38,802 bases of DNA from Roseateles sp. GTDB taxonomy: Bacteria > Pseudomonadota > Gammaproteobacteria > Burkholderiales > Burkholderiaceae_C. Below, piece by piece: positions 8,422 to 16,477 of this stretch; the stretch's first letter is position 1; the number at the start of each line of letters is the position of its first letter. Made by a program: the position numbers and the translations under genes. The stretch is from the NCBI GenBank assembly GCA_019234295.1, contig JAFALK010000038.1, forward strand, positions 1 through 38,802, given 5' to 3'. The notes beneath the pieces were generated by a model. The model did no database searches. It was not told the DNA's origin and saw only the letters and a program-made list of their open reading frames with translations.

Positions 8422-9345
8422 TCAGCTTGCCTGCACGGATTGCTCGGAGATTCGGCGCGCGACCGACTCCAGCAAACGGATGGCCAGATTTGATGAGGGC
8501 GCGAGCGTGCGCCCGCGCAGCCAGATTGCGTGCAGATCCGCAAACAAGCCGCCTCTGCCAAAGATCCCGACCAATGGCCGGAGGACGGGTGCACTCGCCT
8601 GGGCATAGGCATTCGGCACGAGGGCGATCAAGTCTCCTTCCACAGCCAGCTTGACCACGGCCGCGAGATCGTCGCATTCGACGCGCAAGGGAAGCTCGCT
8701 CGCTTGCTCGAATCCGAGCGCCCTGGCGACAAAGGCCCTGACTTCGGCCGACATCAATCCCGACGCAAAGCCATAGCGCGAAAGTTCCGGCAAGGAGGGA
8801 GATGGGCCCGCCAGCAAGGGGTGCCCGGGCCGGCAGTAGAGAGATCCGTACATCCTGCCGACGGGCACGCTCTCGAGCTTCTCGCTCATCGAAAACATCC
8901 TCGGATCCGCGACGAAGAAATCGATGATCTGGGCTTCGAGTTTGTTCAGCAAGCCACGGGCGCCGCCGACCTGGACCCTCGGATGCACTTTGGGTGCGTG
9001 CTGCCTCAGCTCGGAAATGAACCGGGGCAGGAGCACCCCGGCCGCGAACGGGCCGACGCCGAACGCCAGGTCTCCGAACTCCCCGTCACGCATGAGCGCG
9101 GCATCGCGCTCCAGGCACTGACATTCAAACAGCAGTCGGCGTGCACGCTCGATCAGCACTTTGCCTGCGGGCGTTGGTACGACGCCCGTGCGCCCCCGCT
9201 CGAAAAGGTCAAAGCCGAAGTGTTTCTCCAAGGCCTGGATACTTCGGCTCAGCGCTGTCTGGCTCAGATGCACGCGCTCTGCGGCAGCGATAAATCGCCC
9301 CTCGTCCGCCAAGGCGACAAGGTGGCTCAATTGCCTCAGATTCAC
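8422..9345 (-). CDS. LysR-family transcriptional regulator
   Basis: The 307-residue protein has the standard LysR layout: an N-terminal winged helix-turn-helix (MNLRQLSHLVALADEGRFIAAAERVHLSQ, in two parts: MNLRQLSHLVALADEG and RFIAAAERVHLSQTALSRSI) followed by a substrate-binding effector domain (about 90-300) with the usual FGVGPFAAGVLLPRF and VALVP-like strands (DLIALVPNAYA). The start codon is GTG at 9345 with GGGAGAG just upstream. The target is not evident: the nearest divergent gene is the sigma-28-driven YjfB gene 300 bases away, and the downstream neighbour is the chemotaxis operon on the same strand. The effector molecule cannot be deduced. Confidence 0.9.
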   Translation of the reverse strand: MNLRQLSHLVALADEGRFIAAAERVHLSQTALSRSIQALEKHFGFDLFERGRTGVVPTPAGKVLIERARRLLFECQCLERDAALMRDGEFGDLAFGVGPFAAGVLLPRFISELRQHAPKVHPRVQVGGARGLLNKLEAQIIDFFVADPRMFSMSEKLESVPVGRMYGSLYCRPGHPLLAGPSPSLPELSRYGFASGLMSAEVRAFVARALGFEQASELPLRVECDDLAAVVKLAVEGDLIALVPNAYAQASAPVLRPLVGIFGRGGLFADLHAIWLRGRTLAPSSNLAIRLLESVARRISEQSVQAS

Positions 9346-9649
9346 CGTTCACTCTCCCAATCTCTTCGAATTTTCCGCAAATTTACCTCCTGCCTTCAGG
9401 GTCTCACGGTGAAGCGGCCGATTTCGAAATCTGCACAAGCGACGACGGGCTTGCAGGAGGGTCGCACGATTCGGTGCAGGACGAAATCCGCCTCACACGG
9501 GTGCGACCCATGCCTTGGCGATCCGAGCCCGTCATCTCCCACGTCGCGGGTGGGCGGATTCAAGGGGTCATAGATGGATAGGCGCCGTGCCGCCCTGCTC
9601 TTTACATTTTTGTGCTCAAGTTCGGGCCGAACCTGCCGATACTTGGCTC
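9346..9649. other. Intergenic region, LysR / YjfB divergent promoters
   Basis: About 300 bases between divergent genes. The right end contains the sigma-28 promoter described separately (9616-9642). The LysR promoter should lie in 9360-9480, but I see no strong sigma-70 hexamers. No repeat or hairpin stands out. Confidence 0.5.
9616..9642 (+). promoter_or_regulatory. Sigma-28 (FliA) flagellar-class promoter upstream of yjfB-like gene
   Basis: TCAAGTTC at 9616-9623 and GCCGATAC at 9635-9642 are separated by exactly 11 bases. This matches the FliA consensus (TAAAGTTT or TCAAGTTT, 11 bases, GCCGATAA) at nearly all conserved positions. Transcription would begin about seven bases after the -10 element, at or next to the ATG at 9650, leaving almost no leader. 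Confidence 0.8.
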
Positions 9650-9853
9650 ATGGACATCGCCAACTCCCAAAGCGTCAGCATCGCCTCGAGCTATGCGCAG
9701 GCTGACACGGCCGATGCCGTCAGCATGCTGATGCTGCGCAAGGCGATCGACGTCCAGGCGACCGGGGCCCAGGCCTTGCTCAGCGCGCTGCCCCAGCAGC
9801 CGGCGCTGGCGGTCGAGGGCTCGCTGGGTCGGAACGTGAATACCTACGCCTGA
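9650..9853 (+). CDS. YjfB-like putative motility protein
   Basis: The 67-residue protein matches the small YjfB_motility family (Pfam PF14070): it starts MDIANSQSVSIASSYAQ, has the helix DAVSMLMLRKAIDVQATGAQ with the conserved LKKA-D-Q pattern, and ends in GSLGRNVNTYA, like the family's G-LG-N-D-A tail. There is no signal peptide or membrane helix. The function is unknown, but the gene is commonly under flagellar control, and here a sigma-28 promoter lies directly before it. The start at 9650 is dictated by the conserved MD(I/V) N-terminus; no Shine-Dalgarno site precedes it, and the predicted transcript would be leaderless or nearly so. Confidence 0.85.
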   Translation: MDIANSQSVSIASSYAQADTADAVSMLMLRKAIDVQATGAQALLSALPQQPALAVEGSLGRNVNTYA

Positions 9854-10475
9854 ACGGCAAGGGGTCAGCTCAGGACGGGACGTTGCGGGCCCGCTGGAGC
9901 GGTCAGCAATGGAGTCGCGCACCGGAACTGCGCCAGTCTTGATGATTTGCACCCATTCTTGGGTCGACCTCACAGCCGCAAGACTCGATTGCAGCACCAC
10001 ACGGAACACGCCGTGGATCGCTTCCGCACGCGCAAACCCGGCCTGATTGCGATACGGCACCGTACCCGGAGCATCGCGCAAGAACCCTATGTGCAAACCA
10101 TCGCTCAGCGCGCGACTGATGTTCGATACGTTGCAGTTGCGAGTCCTGTACGCGCGTCGAGATGAACCACGTCTCGGCAACACCAGTCTGCATGACGGTC
10201 ATCGCCAGGACGGAGCTGGCGCAGGTCGAAGTCCGAAAGCTGCGGGTCCAAGGCGGAGCGCCTTGGCGAAAGCGACGTGATCTGCGTGGCCTTCCATAAC
10301 CGCGTCATCATCGACCTGGCGCGTTTCACCTCGAAGGCCGCGGAGAAAGCCGAGACGATGTCGGCCAGGACAATTCCCTGATGTGACTTCCAACGACCTC
10401 GTGAGAATCTTGTGCCCGTCGGGCTGGTGGGATACTTGGAAAGCGCCCCCAAATCCGACCGCCCGGGGAATTGGC
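9854..10475. other. Stretch without a convincing gene
   Basis: About 620 bases between YjfB and the solute-binding protein gene. Frames of 70-230 codons occur on both strands, but none has a recognisable motif, a good start or consistent codon use, and the longest one runs antisense into the binding-protein gene. Short protein-like runs on the plus strand (for example VICVAFHNRVIIDLARFTSK near 10280-10340) sit in a frame that is stopped on both sides, so a decayed gene is possible. I cannot name a parent family. Confidence 0.4.
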
Positions 10476-11300
10476 ATGAGCACGAGAACCAACGCACGCG
10501 CAGTTCGAGCTGTCGATGCTCTTCTCGCAGTTGCATTGGTCGCATCTTCGCCCATCGCGCTCGGATCCACAGCTGGGAATCCCACATGCGATCGCGTGAT
10601 CGTCACGGCCGACCCCTCGTACCCGCCGTTTCATTGGTATGACGGACATAGGCTCCGTGGTGCCAGCATCGACTTGACGGAAGAGGTCTTGCGCCGGCTT
10701 GGCCTGCGGTACGAGATTCGTTACGTCGGACCTTGGATGCGCGTGCTCTCTAAGGCGCAAGCGGGCCAGGTTGATATGGTCGTCACGCTCAAGGACACCC
10801 CTGAGAGACGTGTGTACTTGAGCTACGTTCCGACACCCGCCTTCGACAACCGAATCGCCGTGTTCGTGGCCAAAAGCCGAGCCTTTCCGTTTGCGGGTGT
10901 AGACGACCTTGCAGCTCATCGAGGAGGCGTGTCTGCCGGAAATGAGCTGGGAGGTGCCCAAGGAAGGGCCATTGCCGAACGCCTTCATCTTGAAATTGGT
11001 CTCGATGCTCGACACAACTTCGAGAAGCTCAAGATTGGGCGCATAGACTATTTTTTGACCGGTTACTACACAGGCCAGGCCATCCTCGATCAGCGAGCCG
11101 ACGGAGCAGAGTTCGTGGCCTTACGTCCGTTCCTTCTTAGCACACAGAACTATGTGGCATTCGTGAGTTCGAGTCCTTGCGCAAAGTTCGTTTCACAGTT
11201 TGACAGCGTTTTGGCTTCGCTGAATAGATCAGGCGCAGGCGAACGAGCGCTTCAGGACAATCTTGAGCTGTGGCGGAATCAGCTTCGCTCTGATCACTGA
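10476..11300 (+). CDS. Periplasmic solute-binding protein, family 3 (polar amino-acid type)
   Basis: The 274-residue exported protein begins with a signal peptide (basic MSTRTNARAVR, hydrophobic ALLAVALVASSPIALG). The mature part has the family-3 binding-protein pattern: VIVTADPSYPPFHWYDG, then RGASIDLTEEVLRRLGLRYE, WMRVLSKAQAGQVDMVVTLK, TPERRVYLSYVPTPAF and a C-terminal GRIDYFLTGYYTG region. ABC permease and ATPase genes are not adjacent, so it is an orphan; such proteins can serve distant transporters or act as sensors. I chose the ATG at 10476 for the signal peptide; the longer frame from 10383 adds 31 atypical residues. The ligand cannot be predicted. Confidence 0.85.
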   Translation: MSTRTNARAVRAVDALLAVALVASSPIALGSTAGNPTCDRVIVTADPSYPPFHWYDGHRLRGASIDLTEEVLRRLGLRYEIRYVGPWMRVLSKAQAGQVDMVVTLKDTPERRVYLSYVPTPAFDNRIAVFVAKSRAFPFAGVDDLAAHRGGVSAGNELGGAQGRAIAERLHLEIGLDARHNFEKLKIGRIDYFLTGYYTGQAILDQRADGAEFVALRPFLLSTQNYVAFVSSSPCAKFVSQFDSVLASLNRSGAGERALQDNLELWRNQLRSDH

Positions 11301-11486
11301 CGGATTGACATTGTGCGATCGCCCTATGAAGGCGCGCCGAGATCACGCGCTTTCAGTCTTTTTGATGGCGTAGCCCACGGCAACGAGACGGACCATGCGC
11401 ATGCCGTGTTCGGTGGATCACGGCGAGACATGCCCCCAAACGGGAATCGCCACCGCGCTCTTGTCATTGCCAAAACTCACCCGACG

Positions 11487-11900
11487 CTATTTCTCAAAAC
11501 TGCGCACAGCCATGTTCCCTTCATCCATTCGAATGACGTGGCCCCGCTTGCCGTCATCGGTAGCGTACATATCCCAGAGAGTCCCCTGATTCGTGGGCTT
11601 CAGAATAGGATTGATCTTCAACGAACCACTGCAGTCTGCATCCAAAGTGTAGGTTCCAGACAGTGTTTCGCGGCCAATCTTCCCGCCACGGCTGGAGGAT
11701 TGCTTGCCGACGAAACCGCCCCTGCCGTCAAACCGAAATACACCGTAATGCACGCGCTGAATTCCAGGCTCGGCAGCCTCAATGGACCCTCGGCCCGTGA
11801 ATACGTATTGGCCCTTGAGCGTGGCAGCCGAACAAGATCCATCAGCAGCGTGTGATATCGAGGCAATGGACATGAGAAACAGCGCGCACGCAATCTTCAT
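11487..11900 (-). CDS. Secreted protein of unknown function
   Basis: The 137-residue protein has a clear signal peptide (MKIACALFLMSIASISHA, cleavage before ADGSC) and a beta-rich mature region with repeated glycine-aromatic turns (LKGQYVFTGRG, HYGVFRFDGRGGFVGKQ, LSGTYTLDADCSGSLKI). The mature part contains two cysteines (in DGSCSAA and DADCSGS) that could form a disulfide. The pattern resembles small beta-barrel secreted proteins common in Burkholderiales, but I cannot assign a family. AGGAG lies six bases before the ATG at 11900, so the start is well supported. It is convergent with the solute-binding gene and divergent from the next secreted-protein gene. Confidence 0.7.
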   Translation of the reverse strand: MKIACALFLMSIASISHAADGSCSAATLKGQYVFTGRGSIEAAEPGIQRVHYGVFRFDGRGGFVGKQSSSRGGKIGRETLSGTYTLDADCSGSLKINPILKPTNQGTLWDMYATDDGKRGHVIRMDEGNMAVRSFEK

Positions 11901-12130
11901 CGGCTTCTCCTGATGGACTTGTCTTGCAGCAGTAGGTCAATCGCGCTGACGCACCGGACGCCGTCGAATGTCAACGAAAATTTTCACCATCGGGCCATCA
12001 GACTCGCGAATATCCACAATGTTGTGGATGTATTGACTCTTTCGCGCCAGTAATGTGGTGCGCCTGTGAGATGGCTGCAACGCCCTTTCGCTGCGTTCAA
12101 GGTTTGTCGCAACTTCGCAAGGAGATAACC

Positions 12131-12688
12131 GTGAAAGATTCAGTGTCAGGAAGAGCACCCGAATTGGCCACGATCCCTGCCGCAATCTTCGCCGCACTCA
12201 TGCTGCTCCCATCAGGGGTCTGGGCGCAGCAGCGGCAGACCGTGACCATCACGACACCAGCGTCAAACACTAAATACACTCAGCAGCACGCCATCGATGT
12301 AGGGGACGTCCCCGGCCATCAGGTGCGGGTCTATGAGATTCATCGAACCTACGGTGTTGATGGTCCTCTCATCCAAGGCGTGCGGCTCAGGGAGTCCTGG
12401 ACCCGCGGCATTTCCGATTACACAGAGCTTAGCGGGCCAGGCTATGTGTACAGCGTCTTTGTGATGGAGAACGGCGACAAGTTCTATACGAAGGCTAACC
12501 TGATATCGCAGAGCATGCCGAACTTGGACGGTCCGGTGACTTCAAGAAGCATCGCGACGGCCCAGATCACCGGCGGGACGGGCAAGTTCAAGACCATCCG
12601 CGGCACGCTCCATAGCGATACTAGCGGCAACATTAAGACCGGGTTCAACCAGACCAAGGCCGAATTGGAGTACTGGACTGAGGAGTAG
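12131..12688 (+). CDS. Secreted protein with dirigent/allene-oxide-cyclase-like barrel features
   Basis: The 185-residue product starts at GTG 12131, with AAGGAG six bases upstream, and has a signal peptide (IPAAIFAALMLLPSGVWAQ). The C-terminal half, VFVMENGDKFYTK, then the ITGGTGKFKTIRGTLHSD block and final strand AELEYWTEE, resembles the lipocalin-like eight-stranded barrel of dirigent/allene oxide cyclase-type proteins, where a GGTGKF-G-RG motif is typical. This is a fold-level guess, not a function. The gene stands alone, with a candidate hairpin terminator 20 bases downstream. The longer frame from 12053 lacks a ribosome-binding site and is not preferred. Confidence 0.65.
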   Translation: MKDSVSGRAPELATIPAAIFAALMLLPSGVWAQQRQTVTITTPASNTKYTQQHAIDVGDVPGHQVRVYEIHRTYGVDGPLIQGVRLRESWTRGISDYTELSGPGYVYSVFVMENGDKFYTKANLISQSMPNLDGPVTSRSIATAQITGGTGKFKTIRGTLHSDTSGNIKTGFNQTKAELEYWTEE

Positions 12689-12708
12689 TCGGCGCAACGC
12701 GCCACAGG

Positions 12709-12730
12709 TCCGGTTGCCAATACAACCGGA
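12709..12730 (+). terminator. Hairpin after the secreted barrel-protein gene
   Basis: TCCGGTTG (12709-12716) pairs perfectly with CAACCGGA (12723-12730) across a six-base loop, 20 bases past the stop codon at 12688. The following bases, AGAATTTCG, give only a weak T-run, so this is a possible rather than a certain rho-independent terminator. Confidence 0.45.
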
Positions 12731-13095
12731 AGAATTTCGCGATGAAGCCTTGCCGATGGGTAGTCAGCGCACATTTGCGCTGGCCCTTTATCGGCGAGAG
12801 CGCAGATGAATGTCGGCTGAAATTTCAGCCCACTGCGTTCGTTTGGGCATGCGTGCATGCGAACTCGCGCAGCACGGACCGGTCGTATTCCCTTGCTGCG
12901 GTGACCCCCTTGGCAATCTTGTCCTCCAGCAGACGATCCCGTTGGATCGTCCAGCACTTTCTCTCTGGTCAATGCGCAATGGCCTGGAGCAATTCGGCGG
13001 GTCGTGGGGGGAGTTCTAAGGCGTGGGCTGGTGCCGCTTCCGGAAGTTGCCCGACGTTGGACGTTCGGGGGCTCAGCTCATGCTGGGCGCACATG

Positions 13096-13130
13096 AAAAA
13101 TCCCCTGTAAATCAATGACTTACAGGGGAT
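13096..13130 (-). terminator. Rho-independent terminator-like hairpin (leftward)
   Basis: Arms at 13100-13110 and 13120-13130 (ATCCCCTGTAA / TTACAGGGGAT) form a perfect 11-base stem with a nine-base loop. Reading leftward, the stem is followed by five T residues (AAAAA at 13096-13100 on the plus strand). It could end leftward transcription from the large catabolic operon, although it is 650 bases past the last gene. Alternatively it belongs to a lost mobile element at this site. Confidence 0.55.
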
Positions 13131-13786
13131 CTCATAGGGCTGGCGGAGTCGGAGTACTTTGAAGACCCTTATTTGGCGCGCACTACAGAAGAGCCCAACA
13201 AACTTTCCCACCAACCTTCCCACCGCGCATTCCCGACAAGAACGTCACGTGTTGGCCTGAATCGCCCTGTCAATCGACTTGCGGCTCGCCGGGGGGAATT
13301 GAACTCTCCGAGCAAACGTCCAAGATTTCCAGCTACTTGCCCCCAAAGTTGCCCCCACGGCGCGATCGCAGAAGGCGATGCTGACAAGATGCTGCATTGA
13401 CATGCCCTTCCCTGACTGCCTTACAGCCTGACGGCATCGCATGGTTTAGCTCAAACTATGGTTCGAGCTCCGCGCTGATTAGAACGTCGGTCGGCGGGAG
13501 CCCCACTAACTTCATCGACATTGGGAAATCGATCGTCAAGTCTGCGTTCTCGGTCGGTCGACGTCGACTGCGAGGCTCACGGTGTCGGCCGCCTCGCAGT
13601 CATTTGGGCGAAGGCGGCGTCGCCAGCGCGAGCTTCCGGTTTCGACCCGTTGCTGCCGTCGGCCCAATCCCAACGAGCGACAGCAACGTGCACGAAGCTG
13701 AAGTTCATTGAGCCTCTGCACCAGGCCGATCCGCGACGTTCTGCTGCCTGCCGTGAATGACTGCTATGGCAAACAGTCCTTTAGAT

Positions 13787-14767
13787 TCAAGCCGGCCGAA
13801 CTGTCCTGGCAAGCCTGGAGTGGACAATCTCACGAGCGTCATTGACGATTCGCTCGATGAGGTCCTTGACGCTAGGAATGTCTCGAACTAGCCCGGCCAC
13901 CATCCCGCACGACCAGGCTCCGGCATCCATCTCGCCCTCGCGCATGATCTTTGGGTAGACGCCAACCACTTCATCGGCAATATCGTCAAACTTCAGAGCT
14001 GAGCCAAGCCGGCGCTCCTTCTCCAGTAGCCGCTCGACGGCGGTGTTGTTCAGCACGCGCTCTGTATTGCGCAGCGGACGCATCACCAGTCGAGTATCCA
14101 GTTCGGTCGCAGCCACGATGGCCTGCTTGACCTTGTCGTGCACCGGTGCTTCGCGCGTGGCGATGAAGCGCGTTCCCATGTTGATGCCGTCCGCACCGAG
14201 CGCGAGTGCGGCCACCAACGAGCGTCCATCGGCCATGCCGCCCGATGCGACGAACGGGATCCGCAATTCCTCTGCCGCCCGTGGCAGCAAAATGAAGTTG
14301 GGGACGTCATCCTCGCCCGGGTGCCCGCCGCACTCAAAACCGTCCACGCTGACGGCATCGCAGCCGATCGCCTCTGCCTTCTTGGCGTGGCGAACCGAGG
14401 TGCATTTGTGGATGACTTTGATGCCGTGCTCTTTCAACAAAGGCATCCACCGCTGCGGGTTGTTGCCCGCCGTCTCGACGATCTTGACTCCGCCGTCGAC
14501 GATGGCCCGGATGTAGCCTGGGTAGTCGGGCGAGGTCACCGTTGGGAGGAGGGTCAGATTCACGCCGAACGGCTTGTCAGTCATTTCGCGGCAGCGACGA
14601 ATCTCCTGGGCCAAAAGCGCAGGCGTACGTTGAGTCAGCCCTGTGATGACCCCCAGACCTCCCGCGTTGGAGACCGCAGCCGCCAGTTCTGCGAGCCCGA
14701 CGTGATGCATGCCGCCTTGGATGATGGGGTGCTCGATGCCGAGCAGTTCGGTAATGCGCGTTTTCAT
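13787..14767 (-). CDS. Nitronate monooxygenase-family NAD(P)H-dependent flavin oxidoreductase
   Basis: The 326-residue TIM-barrel FMN protein belongs to the nitronate monooxygenase / 2-nitropropane dioxygenase / FabK superfamily. Typical segments are the start LLGIEHPIIQGGM, AVSNAGGLGVITG, KPFGVNLTLLP, GFECGGHPGEDD, PFVASGGMADGRS and ALGADGINMGTRF. Members oxidise nitronates or, in FabK, reduce enoyl-ACP; many close relatives in catabolic operons have no proven substrate. It is the last gene of the leftward operon, 91 bases after the sulfatase-maturase gene. Given that operon it could act as a flavin-dependent enoyl or dienoyl reductase in the degradation pathway, but this is inference. The ATG start at 14767 fits the family's N-terminus. 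Confidence 0.85.
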   Translation of the reverse strand: MKTRITELLGIEHPIIQGGMHHVGLAELAAAVSNAGGLGVITGLTQRTPALLAQEIRRCREMTDKPFGVNLTLLPTVTSPDYPGYIRAIVDGGVKIVETAGNNPQRWMPLLKEHGIKVIHKCTSVRHAKKAEAIGCDAVSVDGFECGGHPGEDDVPNFILLPRAAEELRIPFVASGGMADGRSLVAALALGADGINMGTRFIATREAPVHDKVKQAIVAATELDTRLVMRPLRNTERVLNNTAVERLLEKERRLGSALKFDDIADEVVGVYPKIMREGEMDAGAWSCGMVAGLVRDIPSVKDLIERIVNDAREIVHSRLARTVRPA

Positions 14768-14858
14768 GAAAATAGAAGCGTGTTCAGGGTTGATACAAGG
14801 GGAGCGACACGCTCCATGTAGGACGGCGTGCTGAGGTTATCGATCGGGTTGCGAACGG

Positions 14859-16100
14859 CTACGTCGTTCCGACGGCAGGAAGGTCCGTCATGACTTCTGC
14901 AGCCGCTCGCCCGTCGGCCAGCAATTTCGCCATGCGATTCATCGCCGGAGTGATGTGCCTGAAATACTTCAGGTAGCCGGCGCACAGGTAGTTGAGTCCG
15001 GGTTCGCCGTCGGCCGTTTCGATGAAGCGATTCTTCGGACATTCGCCGTGGCACGCGAAGCGGTACGTGCAGCGTCGGCATTGATCGGGCAGCGCATCGG
15101 CCTTGGCATCGCCGAAAGCGCGCTGCGCCGGCGACTCGATCAGCACGGCCGGGTCGTCAGTACGGAGATTGCCGAGCCGGTATTCCGGATGCATGAAGTG
15201 GTCACACGAATAGACGCTGCCGTCGTGCTCGACAATCGCCGCGCGCCCGCAGCGCTCGCTGAAGATGCATGTCGTTGCGGGCAACTGGCACCACGCGGCC
15301 AATGCCCATTCGAAGTTCATCACGTGCACGTCGCCAACGTCTTCACGCACCCACTCGTCGAACACGCCAATCAGAAAGTCGCCATACGCCTGCGAGCCAA
15401 CGCTGTGCGAAGTGACCTTTCCATGCCCATCGGCGGCATTGCCCGGGCGCGTCCACTGCGGCGGCTTCGCAAAATGCAGCCCGATCACGCTCTCAGCCGG
15501 GCGCGCCATGCGCTCGACCACGGGATTGAACTGCATGAACTTGACGCCTTGCGTCTTCAAGAAGCGGTAGACGCCGCGCGGATCTCCCACGTTGGCGCTT
15601 GAAACGGTCACCAGGATGTTGAAGTCGACACCGTGGCGCTGCAGCGCACGCAGGCCGCGCTGCGTGTCGTCGTAGCTGGATCGGCCCTGCTTGTCCGGCC
15701 GGGCCGCGTCGTTGATCGCTTGAGGGCCGTCGAGGCTCAGGCCGACCAGAAAGCCTTCGCGCCTCAGGAACGCGCACCATGCATCGTCTAAGAACGTACC
15801 GTTGGTCTGCAGCGTATTGCGGATCGTCTTCCCATTCGCGTATTGCCGCTGCAGAGCCACTGCACGTTCGAAAAACTCCAGCCCGCGCAGAGTCGGCTCG
15901 CCGCCTTGCCAGGTGAACTCCACTTCGGGCGTCGGCTGCGCAGCGATGTAGCGTCGCACATAGGCCTCGAGCACCGTGTCCTCCATCAGGAATCGTTCGC
16001 GCTCGGGGTAGTAGCGGTCCTTCTCAAGGTAGAAGCAGTAGCCGCAGTCGAGGTTGCATTTGGCCCCGACCGGCTTGGCCATCAGGTGCAAGCCTTGCAT
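14859..16100 (-). CDS. Anaerobic-type sulfatase-maturating enzyme (radical SAM/SPASM)
   Basis: The 413-residue radical-SAM protein converts the active-site Ser or Cys of a sulfatase to formylglycine. The SAM cluster motif is C15-x3-C19-x2-C22 in AKCNLDCGYCFYL. Other anSME features are FTWQGGEPTLRG, LQTNGTFLDDAWC and LSLDGPQAINDAARPDK, and a C-terminal SPASM/Twitch set of cysteines for two auxiliary clusters (TTCIFSERCGRAA, YSCDHFMHPEYRLGN, QCRRCTYRFACHGECPKNRF, LNYLCAGYLKYF). The ATG at 16100 has GGGAGG just upstream and overlaps the preceding 4-TM gene by 19 bases, so it is translationally tied to the transporter operon. The likely client is the Ser-type sulfatase at 33608-35968. Family assignment is firm; the pairing is inferred from co-location. 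Confidence 0.93.
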   Translation of the reverse strand: MQGLHLMAKPVGAKCNLDCGYCFYLEKDRYYPERERFLMEDTVLEAYVRRYIAAQPTPEVEFTWQGGEPTLRGLEFFERAVALQRQYANGKTIRNTLQTNGTFLDDAWCAFLRREGFLVGLSLDGPQAINDAARPDKQGRSSYDDTQRGLRALQRHGVDFNILVTVSSANVGDPRGVYRFLKTQGVKFMQFNPVVERMARPAESVIGLHFAKPPQWTRPGNAADGHGKVTSHSVGSQAYGDFLIGVFDEWVREDVGDVHVMNFEWALAAWCQLPATTCIFSERCGRAAIVEHDGSVYSCDHFMHPEYRLGNLRTDDPAVLIESPAQRAFGDAKADALPDQCRRCTYRFACHGECPKNRFIETADGEPGLNYLCAGYLKYFRHITPAMNRMAKLLADGRAAAEVMTDLPAVGTT

Positions 16101-16477
16101 CTCGCCCTCCCATCGCGGCGCAGGAAACGCCAGAAGATCACGGCCCAGGCGATATCCACCAGGCTCAGCGCAGCAAGGGGCCACGCCACCGTGCCCGCAG
16201 TCCACTGGCCCGTGACGATGGCCACGGCCAGAAACTTGGTGACGATGGCGATGGCTACGAACGGTCGATAGCGCAGATTGTCGCGCGCCACCATCCAGTA
16301 CATCCCACCAAACACCGCGATGGCCATGCAGGCGAGCTGACCGTAGACCGTGGCGATCGGCGGTGGCGGCAGATCCAAGCGTTGCGCAAGTGCCGCAGGC
16401 ATCAACAGCACGGCTCCGGCGGCCAACCAGTTGAAGACAGCTGCGGAGCGGAACAAGACCTTGGGCGACATCGTCAT
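16082..16477 (-). CDS. Small four-helix membrane protein between RND transporter and maturase
   Basis: The 131-residue protein has about four membrane helices (roughly 8-30, 43-62, 73-92, 98-117) and a short basic cytoplasmic tail (RRDGRARCKACT). I do not recognise a named family; similar small proteins occur as accessory inner-membrane proteins. The ATG at 16477 overlaps the stop of the RND gene in an ATGA junction, and the gene's end overlaps the maturase start by 19 bases. A much longer frame extends upstream through the RND gene in another phase, but that part is a shadow. The tight coupling on both sides is the best evidence that it is real. Confidence 0.8.
   Translation of the reverse strand: MTMSPKVLFRSAAVFNWLAAGAVLLMPAALAQRLDLPPPPIATVYGQLACMAIAVFGGMYWMVARDNLRYRPFVAIAIVTKFLAVAIVTGQWTAGTVAWPLAALSLVDIAWAVIFWRFLRRDGRARCKACT

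Larger units (their letters stand above)
12689..13786. other. Gene-poor 1.1 kb stretch with short repeats and hairpins
   Basis: No frame here has a recognisable motif. Visible structure includes a hairpin at 12709-12730; a perfect 11-base stem at 13100-13130 with a T-run in the leftward direction; two pairs of 12-base-period direct repeats, TTCCCACC at 13205 and 13217 and TTGCCCCCA at 13337 and 13349; and between them a T-arm-like segment around 13290-13312 (GGGGGGAATTGAACTCTCC). The arrangement resembles an integrase attachment site with arm-type sites around a tRNA-derived core, but no integrase or complete tRNA is present. The bases 13400-13780 hold only chance frames. Confidence 0.45.

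Noticed and set aside
10326..11015. Leftward frame of 229 codons opposite the solute-binding gene
   Set aside because: Antisense to a gene with a clear signal peptide and binding-protein motifs.
13270..13380. Possible tRNA gene
   Set aside because: Only a T-arm-like segment is present; D-arm, anticodon arm and acceptor pairing could not be built on either strand.
12742..13711. Several frames of 70-120 codons in the gene-poor stretch
   Set aside because: No motif, no ribosome-binding site and heavy mutual overlap on both strands.
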